DNA of 64,000 nucleotides from CAMLJR01 sp964500675 (lineage in GTDB: Bacteria; Pseudomonadota; Gammaproteobacteria; Pseudomonadales; CAMLJR01): assembly GCA_964500675.1 (NCBI GenBank), contig CAZCNY010000002.1, positions 124,001 through 188,000 of the forward strand, read 5' to 3'. The notes below the pieces were generated by a model that had not been told where the DNA came from, did not search any database, and saw only the letters and a list, made by a program, of their open reading frames with translations. A program made the translations under genes and the position numbers. Of this stretch, positions 8,581 to 16,033 are shown one piece after another. Each line of letters starts with the position of its first letter. Within the stretch, counting starts at the first letter, position 1.

Positions 8581-8901
8581 ATGACAAAGATCACGTACAT
8601 TGAGTATGGCGGTGTTGAGCATGTGCTTGATATAGAGCCCGGCACCTCGGTGATGCAGGGCGCTGTGGGAAACAGCGTCCGCGGAATTATTGGGGATTGC
8701 GGTGGCGCTTGCTCATGCGCGACTTGTCACGTCTATGTGGATCCGGAATGGCTCGACAAAATTGGAGAGAAAAATCCAACCGAGGAAGCGCTGCTCGAAG
8801 AGGTTTGTGACGCACAACCGAACAGCCGACTTTCTTGCCAGATAAAAATTACTGAAGCGCTGGACGGACTGGTTGTACGTCTGCCGGCAAAGCAGGTCTA
8901 A
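8581..8901 (+). CDS. [2Fe-2S] ferredoxin, putidaredoxin/adrenodoxin type
   Basis: A 106-residue ferredoxin with cluster ligands Cys40, Cys46, Cys49 and Cys86 (C-x5-C-x2-C-x36-C), the vertebrate-type/putidaredoxin spacing. Two further Cys (44 and 76) are not expected ligands. Such ferredoxins feed electrons to class I P450s. The position directly after the P450 gene makes it the natural donor, and the nearby Rieske oxygenase could share it. It is in the cytoplasm, and an AGAGAG-type ribosome binding site precedes the ATG. Confidence 0.92.
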   Translation: MTKITYIEYGGVEHVLDIEPGTSVMQGAVGNSVRGIIGDCGGACSCATCHVYVDPEWLDKIGEKNPTEEALLEEVCDAQPNSRLSCQIKITEALDGLVVRLPAKQV

Positions 8902-8944
8902 CATCTCTCGCATTAGCTACGCCAGCAGCGACGCAGGGCGGGGC

Positions 8945-9292
8945 TCAAAGATCTGCTGGTGCTCTTGTAATCCTCATATACGGACGGTTCTTAGCGTGCT
9001 TCGATTCATCTTCACGCTGCAATTCAACCGCCATTGCGACATGCCCAAAACTGAGCACTAGCCGCATTAGCCGCTGTTCGCTTTCATTGAGCTGGTTCAA
9101 TGGCTTCTCGTCGAGATAAGCCAATGCTTTTGGTATTAGCTCATTGGCCGCGTTGTAAAACGTGAGACGGTCCGCTTCGTCGCTAACATCGCGACAGTGC
9201 GCTCGCTCTGCCGCCGTCTCTGCGGCCCAAAACTTCGCGAATGACTCCAGCGTCTCGAATCCCCTTGGCAGCAAAGACGATTGGCCGCTCAT
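8945..9292 (-). CDS. small protein of unknown function coupled to a Rieske oxygenase gene
   Basis: A 115-residue, mostly charged and probably all-helical protein that I do not recognise. It has no signal peptide, membrane segment or metal-binding motif. Its ATG overlaps the stop of the Rieske alpha-subunit gene by 4 bp, so the two are translated together. It is too short for, and unlike, the SnoaL-fold beta subunits of ring-hydroxylating oxygenases. A role as accessory, assembly or regulatory subunit of the oxygenase is only an inference from coupling. Confidence 0.65.
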   Translation of the reverse strand: MSGQSSLLPRGFETLESFAKFWAAETAAERAHCRDVSDEADRLTFYNAANELIPKALAYLDEKPLNQLNESEQRLMRLVLSFGHVAMAVELQREDESKHAKNRPYMRITRAPADL

Positions 9293-10488
9293 GCTGCATC
9301 TCCCATTTTTTCCGCTTTGTATGCCTGAATTTTCGCATCGACATGATGCATGAGGTGTCTGAGTAGTACTTCCTGAGCCTGAAGGTGAATGTGCTTGAGT
9401 GCGCCACTATTCAGGCCGCGTTGCCCGGCCTCAATGACGGCGCGGTCCTCTGAGTGAACATCACGTGCCATCGCCATTGAAAATTCGCGCCCGAAGCGTT
9501 CGCTGGCATTCATATCGTCGCCGACCCAATAGATGCGAATGACACCGCGCGATTTGCGCGCGCTAATCGGCATGACGTAATGCACGAAGGGTTGGGTCGG
9601 CGTGCCGATCATGAAGAGGTTGGGAAATACGGCGTAATAAGCGCGTCCATAGGGATGATTCATCAGTCCTCGCTGCATCAAGGCTGGCACCAGTTTGCCA
9701 AACGCTAATTTCTGCGTGGGGCTCAGAATGGGGGAGGGATTGGTCCAAATTGTTTGCGTCCGATGCTCGCCGTGAAAAGCGTAACTCGTCGGATAACCAA
9801 ATGGATTTTCCGCGCCTACCGCGCCACCGCCGCCCGAGCGCGGATGGATAAAGCGCAGGTGGTAGTTCTCTTGGAAGTTGTCGTAGGTCAGCTTCCAGTT
9901 GCCATCGATCTCATAGACATACTCGGAGAACGTGGTGGCTTTGGCGACCGGTAACGTTTCCCACTGTTCCGGGAACGGACCCAGGTATTCACGCAGGCTT
10001 AGTTTGGGAGACGGGTCGAGATTGACGAAAATCAGGCCTGCGCATACCTCCACGGAGATCTTAGGTAAACCGCAGTCCTTCTGGTCGACGTAGAAACGAT
10101 CGAAGTCGGGTGCGGCGCGCAAATCGCCATTATTACTGAAAGTCCAGCCATGGTACGGGCAGCTGAAAGTCGAACGTTTGCCGCATTGCTCGCTGGTCAG
10201 CTGTGTGCCGCGGTGGGTGCAGACATTGTGGAAGGCGCGAATGGTATAGTCGTTCCCGCGCGTGATCAGAATCGACGCATTGGCAAAATCGAGTTGCCGA
10301 ACGATGAAGCTGCCGGCCTCGGGCAGCTCGCAAACATGTCCAATGTTGAGCCAGCTTCGGCGAAAGATCGCTTCGCGCTCGAGGTCGAAATAGTCGTCCC
10401 GATAGTAGGGGCCGGCGGGGATCGGCCCGGTTCCCAGAGCCAAGGCTTCGTCGCTTTCTGCTTGCTGGAATTGATGCTGTGTGTTCAT
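9289..10488 (-). CDS. Rieske non-heme iron oxygenase, alpha subunit
   Basis: About 399 residues. The Rieske centre is formed by Cys90, His92, Cys110 and His113 (CTHRG, then CPYHGW). The mononuclear-iron motif ENYHLRFIHP gives His210 and His215, with an Asp expected further on. These enzymes dihydroxylate, monohydroxylate or demethylate aromatic and other substrates with electrons from a reductase and ferredoxin. No beta subunit or reductase is seen. The start at 10488 removes 12 residues from the longest frame (TTG at 10524) and is preferred but not certain. The small gene downstream overlaps by 4 bp. A TetR gene is divergent, with operator-like repeats between. Confidence 0.9.
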   Translation of the reverse strand: MNTQHQFQQAESDEALALGTGPIPAGPYYRDDYFDLEREAIFRRSWLNIGHVCELPEAGSFIVRQLDFANASILITRGNDYTIRAFHNVCTHRGTQLTSEQCGKRSTFSCPYHGWTFSNNGDLRAAPDFDRFYVDQKDCGLPKISVEVCAGLIFVNLDPSPKLSLREYLGPFPEQWETLPVAKATTFSEYVYEIDGNWKLTYDNFQENYHLRFIHPRSGGGGAVGAENPFGYPTSYAFHGEHRTQTIWTNPSPILSPTQKLAFGKLVPALMQRGLMNHPYGRAYYAVFPNLFMIGTPTQPFVHYVMPISARKSRGVIRIYWVGDDMNASERFGREFSMAMARDVHSEDRAVIEAGQRGLNSGALKHIHLQAQEVLLRHLMHHVDAKIQAYKAEKMGDAA

Positions 10489-10579
10489 GGCTCTTGTCTC
10501 GCTAGTGGCCCGAGAGACCATCAATCATGACATTCTTCTGACCCGCAACGTGACTAAGTCCGGGTGGATTGGTATAAAT

Positions 10580-10617
10580 TACAACGCATGTGTATAAAAT
10601 ACAACACATGTGTTGTA
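10580..10617. promoter_or_regulatory. two operator copies for a TetR-type regulator
   Basis: Positions 10600-10617 are an exact 18-bp palindrome (TACAACACATGTGTTGTA). A second copy at 10580-10597 matches it at 14 of 18 positions, and the two starts are exactly 20 bp apart, close to two helical turns. They sit between the divergent Rieske operon and the TetR gene at 10745, as expected for an autoregulated repressor controlling both sides. Confidence 0.75.
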
Positions 10618-10744
10618 AAAACGTTTCCGGGTTGCCTCACGGCGAATGTAACTTTGCGCGTACACTAGTCGCCTGCAACGACACGCACTCAACCCGACTA
10701 AGGCGATGATTTAAAGAGTTAGGGCGATTACAAGTAGCTACGCG

Positions 10745-11341
10745 ATGACACCAACCAGTACAGCCATACAGCGACGCAACAAAGGTTTTGACGACACGCA
10801 TCGCGAAATGATCGAAACGGCCGTTCGTCTGATTTCGGAGAAGGGGGTTGAGGCGTTGTCGATTGCGGCGCTCGCTCGCGCCATGGGTATCAATCGCACG
10901 ACGGTCTACTATCACTTTGAAACCAGGGAAATGTTGATCGATGCCGTCAAGGCATGGTCAGCGGAGCAGCTGGCCAAAGCATTCAACAATGGTGGTTCCA
11001 CGCGCGGGCAGCGCATCGATTACATCACTCGCTTCGTATTGGAAAATCCGGAGTTGATTAAGCTTTGGATTGAAGACTTGGTTTCCGTCGGCGATATTCG
11101 CACCCGCTATCCGCAGTGGGATGGGCTCGTTCAGGGTATCAGCACAAGTTTCGCGGCGAATGATCCTGACAATCCCGTGGATGCCGAGGTTTATTGCGTG
11201 TTGCTTTTGACCAGTGCCATCATTGGTCCGCGAGTTTTCAAAAATAGCGTCTGCCCAGCGGATGATGACGATATAGTTTTGGCGCGATTCAGATTGGAAT
11301 GGCAGCGCATTTTGAGAAATGCCGGACTGCACGATTCGTAA
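10745..11341 (+). CDS. TetR/AcrR-family transcriptional regulator
   Basis: A 198-residue regulator. The N-terminal HTH spans about residues 18-65, with helix 1 EMIETAVRLISEKG and the turn-recognition segment MGINRTTVYYHFETREML. The C-terminal domain is helical and unspecific. It is divergent from the Rieske oxygenase gene and faces the palindromic operators at 10580-10617, so it is the best candidate to bind them and respond to the oxygenase substrate or product. The AraC-type gene begins 36 bp after its stop and may be co-transcribed. Confidence 0.85.
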   Translation: MTPTSTAIQRRNKGFDDTHREMIETAVRLISEKGVEALSIAALARAMGINRTTVYYHFETREMLIDAVKAWSAEQLAKAFNNGGSTRGQRIDYITRFVLENPELIKLWIEDLVSVGDIRTRYPQWDGLVQGISTSFAANDPDNPVDAEVYCVLLLTSAIIGPRVFKNSVCPADDDDIVLARFRLEWQRILRNAGLHDS

Positions 11342-11377
11342 AATCTTTGGCGGATAACAAAACATAAGGCGGTTGCC

Positions 11378-12265
11378 ATGGGACACCCTGCAAAGTATCA
11401 GGTAACGGTAGAGGCAGAGTTGCGTGCGCCCGTCGCAACAGCTCAAATTGTCCATTTCCGCTCGCTTGAACCCGCGGACAATGTGATGAGCAAAGGAGAG
11501 GTCTATCGCCTGGACCTTTGCTTGACGCCACGCCCACGCAATACTCGCGCTTGTTATCTCGATCACTGGAATCCGCATCGCTTCGAAAAGCTGGGCAATG
11601 TATTTCTAGTGCCGCCTGGGGAGGTCATGCGCGCTCGTAGCGACGACTCTTGCCGGCAATCCTCGCTGGTTTGTCAACTGAATCCAGAGCCGGTGAGCGG
11701 CTGGTTTGAAGAGAAGTTGAAATGGGATGATCCGCGCCTCGTGGCCAGTCTTGATATCCGCAACGCCAATATCCGCGGTTTGCTATTGCGATTAGCGGAT
11801 GAGGCGCGGCATCCGGGTTTTGCCAGCGAGATGTTGGTTGAGCTGATCGCCGCGCAGCTGACAATCGAACTCAGTCGATATTACCGCGCGCTTGATGCTG
11901 ACAATTTCAGCGGAGGGCTTGCGTCATGGCGATTGCGCTTGATCGATGAACGTCTGCAAGAAGTGCGCAAGGCGCCGACGCTAGCTGAACTGGCTGAGCT
12001 GTGTCGGCTTTCAGTACGGCAATTGACGCGCGGTTTCCGCGTCAGTCGGGGTTGCTCAATTGGCGATTATGTGGCGAACAGTCGGGTGGAGCACGCCAAG
12101 CATTTGTTGGCAACAGACCAAAGCATTAAAGCCATCGCATATTCCCTGGGTTTTTCTACGCCATCGAGTTTCTGTTTCGCGTTTCGTCGCGCGACTGGAG
12201 TAACGCCGCGCGAATATCGTTATCGTGCATTTGGTGGTGTGCGCGACGGCTGGTTAGCGGATTGA
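11378..12265 (+). CDS. AraC-family transcriptional regulator
   Basis: A 295-residue protein with a poorly conserved N-terminal sensing domain and a C-terminal double HTH (about 190-290). The AraC signature is visible as LATDQSIKAIAYSLGFSTP followed by FRRATGVTPREYR. The N-terminal domain lacks an obvious cupin motif. It is preceded by the TetR gene and followed by three 21-bp direct repeats and an aldo/keto reductase gene. AraC proteins commonly bind direct repeats with 21-bp phasing, so activation of the downstream gene is a reasonable inference. Confidence 0.85.
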   Translation: MGHPAKYQVTVEAELRAPVATAQIVHFRSLEPADNVMSKGEVYRLDLCLTPRPRNTRACYLDHWNPHRFEKLGNVFLVPPGEVMRARSDDSCRQSSLVCQLNPEPVSGWFEEKLKWDDPRLVASLDIRNANIRGLLLRLADEARHPGFASEMLVELIAAQLTIELSRYYRALDADNFSGGLASWRLRLIDERLQEVRKAPTLAELAELCRLSVRQLTRGFRVSRGCSIGDYVANSRVEHAKHLLATDQSIKAIAYSLGFSTPSSFCFAFRRATGVTPREYRYRAFGGVRDGWLAD

Positions 12266-12319
12266 TTCGCACCGATGGTGAGTGGAGATGCGGGAAATCG
12301 CCTTAGGTTTGGCGTCTCT

Positions 12320-12381
12320 AATTTAAGTAATACTTCAATTAATTTAAGTGGTGCTTCAATTAATTTGAGCAGTACTTCAAT
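12320..12381. repeat. three 21-bp direct repeats upstream of the aldo/keto reductase gene
   Basis: Units start at 12320, 12341 and 12362. Each reads AATTTRAG, five variable bases, then CTTCAAT. The first contains the exact small palindrome AAGTAATACTT. They lie about 40 bp before the start codon at 12423 and right after an AraC-type gene. The spacing of two helical turns suits an array of regulator sites. Confidence 0.7.
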
Positions 12382-12422
12382 GCGGTTTTTCCGATGGCAA
12401 TAAAATTTTAGGGAAAGCTTTC

Positions 12423-13454
12423 ATGCGTTATCGCAAACTCGGTCGCTCTGGATTGCTCGTTTCGGAGCTGTGCCTCGGAACCAATATGTTTGGCGGCGCG
12501 GATGATCCGTTCTGGAAAAATTTCGGGGGACTCGATCAGAAAGCTGCAAATGCGGTAATTGCGCGTGCGGTCGAAGGCGGGGTTAATTTCATCGATACGG
12601 CCGATTGCTATTCAGTGGGGCAGTCGGAAATGTGCGTCGGTCGGGCGCTCAAAGATTTGAAACTTGATCGTTCGGAGATCGTCATTTGCAGCAAGGGCGG
12701 AATGAGCACAGGATCGAGCCCGAACGCGGGCGGCGGTTCGCGTGCGCATTTAATTCACGCCTGCGAAAGCAGTTTGCAACGGCTCGGCACCGATTACATC
12801 GATCTGTATTTACTGCATCTGTTTGATCCCGTCACTCCGCTCGAAGAAAGCTTGCGCGCGCTCGATGATTTAGTGCGCGCGGGCAAAATTCGCTATGTCG
12901 GCTGTTCCAATTTTGCCGCATGGCAAATGATGAAAGCGCTCGGTATTTCCGAGCGCGAAGGCCTCGGCCGTTTTGAGATCGTGCAAAACCACTGGTCGAT
13001 TGCAACGCGCGAAATCGAGCGCGAACTCGTGCCGATGGCGCGCGCGGAAGGCGTCGGCATCGTTGCGTGGGGACCGCTGCTCGGCGGTGTGCTCACGGGA
13101 AAATACAAACGCGATGGCTCTTCCGATCAACCCGGTCGCTTTGGTGGCAGCATTGCGCCGATTCTCGATAAAAATAAAGTTCACGACATCGTCGATGCGA
13201 TGCGTGTGATCGCGCAGGCGCACGCGGTCACGCCGGCGGAAATTGCGCTTGCATTCCTGTTGCAAGAACAAGCCACGACGAGCGTAATTTTTGGCGCAAC
13301 GCATCCCGAACAAGTTACTGCGAATTTAAAAGCGGGCGGACTTGCACTTTCGCACGACGAAATCGAGCAGCTCAATAGCGTGAGCGCGCTCATCCCCGAT
13401 TACGGCGCTAGTGCCGTTGCCCCGGCAGTTGCAGCGCGTTATCAATATCTTTGA
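12423..13454 (+). CDS. aldo/keto reductase
   Basis: A 343-residue (beta/alpha)8 NADPH-dependent oxidoreductase. The catalytic tetrad is recognisable as Asp in FIDTADCY, the Tyr of the same motif, Lys in ICSKGG and His in YLLHLFD. The N-terminal LGRSGLLVSELCLGTN is typical of the AKR superfamily of the YajO/Tas type. It reduces or oxidises an aldehyde/ketone. Its last 13 bp overlap the 3' end of the convergent molybdoenzyme gene. Confidence 0.88.
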   Translation: MRYRKLGRSGLLVSELCLGTNMFGGADDPFWKNFGGLDQKAANAVIARAVEGGVNFIDTADCYSVGQSEMCVGRALKDLKLDRSEIVICSKGGMSTGSSPNAGGGSRAHLIHACESSLQRLGTDYIDLYLLHLFDPVTPLEESLRALDDLVRAGKIRYVGCSNFAAWQMMKALGISEREGLGRFEIVQNHWSIATREIERELVPMARAEGVGIVAWGPLLGGVLTGKYKRDGSSDQPGRFGGSIAPILDKNKVHDIVDAMRVIAQAHAVTPAEIALAFLLQEQATTSVIFGATHPEQVTANLKAGGLALSHDEIEQLNSVSALIPDYGASAVAPAVAARYQYL

Positions 13455-15640
13455 TCATCACTGCATGAGGTCTCGGCTTTAACTTGAATTTCTGTCGTGA
13501 CCTTTCGCACATTGATGGGGACGCCGGAAAACCGCGGCATAAAATTAATCGGCTCCAAATATTTTTGCAGCGATGTGAGTCGTCCTGTGTAGCTACCGCG
13601 CTGTTTGAATGGATCGGTCGATGGTTCGAGCGAGCCATAGAGGTGCGTCATCGATATTACACCGCGGCGCAAGCCAGTTTCCGCGCGTGCAACGCCAAGA
13701 ATTTTTCCCGCCTCCGATTCAATTTCGATCAGCGCATTTTCGGCGATGCCGTCGTCCTGCATATCTTGCGGATTCATGTAAGCCCAATTGACCGGGTATT
13801 TTTTCTTGGTGCGCTCTGAGTCGCGATACGCACTATTCATCGCTTCGAGGATGCGTCGGCACGTTAAGCTGTATTTGAAGCGTGTGTCTGGTGTTTCATG
13901 CAATAGGGATTTTAATTCGGTCGCGATATCGGCCGGGCATAATTGCAAACGCGCGCCGTTGTCGTTTGTCGCCTGTACGTATTGCGGTGACAGATGCGGC
14001 CGCACGCCGCTGGGATTCGCGCGCAATTCATCGAACGGCACGCGACTGTCTTTGCAGAGAAAGCGAAACATTTCCTCGGGGTCGGGCGCGGTTTTCATAT
14101 CGAGTTTGAGCCCGCCGGGCATGGTTGCGTAGTTCAGCCCGTAATTCCAATATTTCAAGGTGAGTTGGATCCCCATGCGCGCTGCAGTGCCCCAAAAAAA
14201 TTCCCAGTCATGAATTGTTCCTTCGGGTTTTGGCACGACGGGTATTGCATATTGTGCGAAGGCTTCGGGATACAAGCTGTCGCCCGGAATGCTGAGGTCA
14301 TGACGTTCGAAATGCTGTGTCGTCGCAATTACATAATGCGCCAGCTGTGCGGTTTCGTTCATGCGCGCGTCGAGGCAGACGAGCAATTCCAAATCTTCAA
14401 AGGCAGGAATGGCGCGCTCGGGATCGCCGATCGCCATCACGGGATTGCCGCCAAATACAATGAGCGCGCGAATTTTTTCGGGCCCCGGCGCGAGAATTTC
14501 TTGCGGCAGCAGCGCGCTGGGAAACTCTCCGTACAGTGTGCCGATATCGGCGGTTCTGCATTTCACGCCGTGCTCCCAACTGCGTCCGGCGGGAACCGCG
14601 GACTCGACAGTGTTTCGCGGTTTGAGTGTGCCCGGATTGCGCACGAGATCACCCGCGCGTTTATAGCCGCCGACAAGTGCATTGACGACCTCGATCATGT
14701 GATCGTTGAGATTGGAGTGAGCGGACATCGATGGCCCCGTGCCACTGCCGACGAAAGGGCGCTTAGCTTCGCCGATCCATTTCGCCGCTAGCTCAATTTG
14801 CTCCACGGGCACGTCCGCGCGTTTTGCTACGAGCTTTGGTGTGAATGGAGCGACGGCGTCGCGTAGGGCGTCCGTCTGCGTAACGAAACGATCGCAGAAT
14901 ACTTTGTTGTAATTATTGTCGCGCAACAGAATGTGCGCGATTGCGGCGAACAGCGCGGCGTCATGGCCAGGCAATGGTTGGATCAGCAGATCGGCATAGC
15001 GCGCGGTCTCGGTGCGACGTGGATCGATTACGATAATGCGCCCGCCGCGGGCCTTCATCGCAGCGAGCGATTTACTCGGTGCGCCGCTTTCACCCGGACC
15101 GAACGGGTAGGTTTGGTGGCTCACGATCGGGTTGTTACCGACGATAACGGCGAGGTCGATATCGCGTGTGCTCGGTTTGCCGCTGGCCATCATACCCATG
15201 CGGCCGGCCGTAACCCATTTTGCGGATTGATCCACGGTCATCGTCGAAAAGAAATTGGGTGAATCGATTTGCGCCACGAACGCGCGTTCGAGTAAACCGC
15301 CCAACACACTTCGATAAGCGCCGGTGCCGTGAAAAAATGCCACCGAACGCGGGCCGTGTGCGGCGAGGAGCGATGAGAGTTTTGTTGCGATTTCATCCAT
15401 CGCCTGGGACGCCTTCAGCTCGACAAATTTATCGGATGCGTCGCGCTTCACGCTGTTGAGCAGCCTATTTTCTGCGTCATTGTGAAAATCCATGCTCGCG
15501 CGTCCTTTGGCGCACATGTAACCGCCGTAGGGGGTGGCCGTATTGTCGCCCGCGATCGCAATGATCTTGTCGCCGTCCAGGGTGAGTTCCATCGCACATA
15601 AAGCCCCGCAATTGCGGCAGAACGATTTCACTTTATTCAT
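13442..15640 (-). CDS. molybdopterin-dependent oxidoreductase, DMSO-reductase family catalytic subunit
   Basis: A 732-residue single-subunit enzyme. The N-terminal [4Fe-4S] motif has Cys8, Cys11, Cys15 and Cys43. Downstream are molybdopterin-binding segments (IVGNNPIVS, IVIDPRRTETARYADL, VFGGNPVMAIG) and a C-terminal barrel. No twin-arginine signal is seen, so it is probably cytoplasmic. At the usual molybdenum-ligand region I see TVDQSAKWV rather than a Cys or selenocysteine motif, so an Asp or Ser ligand, or another residue, must serve. There are no adjacent electron-transfer subunits. The substrate could be a hydroxylation or hydration target in the local pathway; it does not match formate dehydrogenase clearly. 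Confidence 0.85.
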   Translation of the reverse strand: MNKVKSFCRNCGALCAMELTLDGDKIIAIAGDNTATPYGGYMCAKGRASMDFHNDAENRLLNSVKRDASDKFVELKASQAMDEIATKLSSLLAAHGPRSVAFFHGTGAYRSVLGGLLERAFVAQIDSPNFFSTMTVDQSAKWVTAGRMGMMASGKPSTRDIDLAVIVGNNPIVSHQTYPFGPGESGAPSKSLAAMKARGGRIIVIDPRRTETARYADLLIQPLPGHDAALFAAIAHILLRDNNYNKVFCDRFVTQTDALRDAVAPFTPKLVAKRADVPVEQIELAAKWIGEAKRPFVGSGTGPSMSAHSNLNDHMIEVVNALVGGYKRAGDLVRNPGTLKPRNTVESAVPAGRSWEHGVKCRTADIGTLYGEFPSALLPQEILAPGPEKIRALIVFGGNPVMAIGDPERAIPAFEDLELLVCLDARMNETAQLAHYVIATTQHFERHDLSIPGDSLYPEAFAQYAIPVVPKPEGTIHDWEFFWGTAARMGIQLTLKYWNYGLNYATMPGGLKLDMKTAPDPEEMFRFLCKDSRVPFDELRANPSGVRPHLSPQYVQATNDNGARLQLCPADIATELKSLLHETPDTRFKYSLTCRRILEAMNSAYRDSERTKKKYPVNWAYMNPQDMQDDGIAENALIEIESEAGKILGVARAETGLRRGVISMTHLYGSLEPSTDPFKQRGSYTGRLTSLQKYLEPINFMPRFSGVPINVRKVTTEIQVKAETSCSDDQRY

Positions 15641-16033
15641 CGCTGTTTCCAGATACCTTTGAATGGGGTTTTGGCGCTCATTCTGTGATTACAAAGTTCA
15701 ATCAATGATCGTTGTGTTGTGCGAGCGGGCTAACGCGAGCGGCGAAAATTTATCCAGCCCCGCGCATTTTTTTAAAAGCCCGTCATATCTTTTCTATACA
15801 ACGTTCATACTCGGTAGTATGATCCGCCGCTAAGCCATTTACAGATGGTTTACTCGCAAGTCAAGAAACGATAAATTGATTTGCCAGAATTCTGATTGCG
15901 ACCCTCGGTCGTAATCGGCAATCGGGTTGAAAAACGCAAGAAAAAAACTTTCAACACGCAGTCAGCCGCGAGCGAGAGCGCCAGCGGATTCATCATTGAA
16001 TGTTCAAGCGATAATAATCCAGAGGGGAGCGCA
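15641..16033. promoter_or_regulatory. promoter region of the TonB receptor gene with an inverted repeat
   Basis: Nearly 400 bp separate the divergent molybdoenzyme and receptor genes. The clearest signal is CATACT-CGGT-AGTATG at 15806-15821, a perfect 6-bp inverted repeat with a 4-bp spacer, the style of a TetR operator. The rest is AT-rich and likely contains both promoters. No gene is supported. Confidence 0.45.

Noticed and set aside
12320..12381. CRISPR-like array
   Set aside because: Repeats are directly adjacent with no spacers and no cas genes are present.
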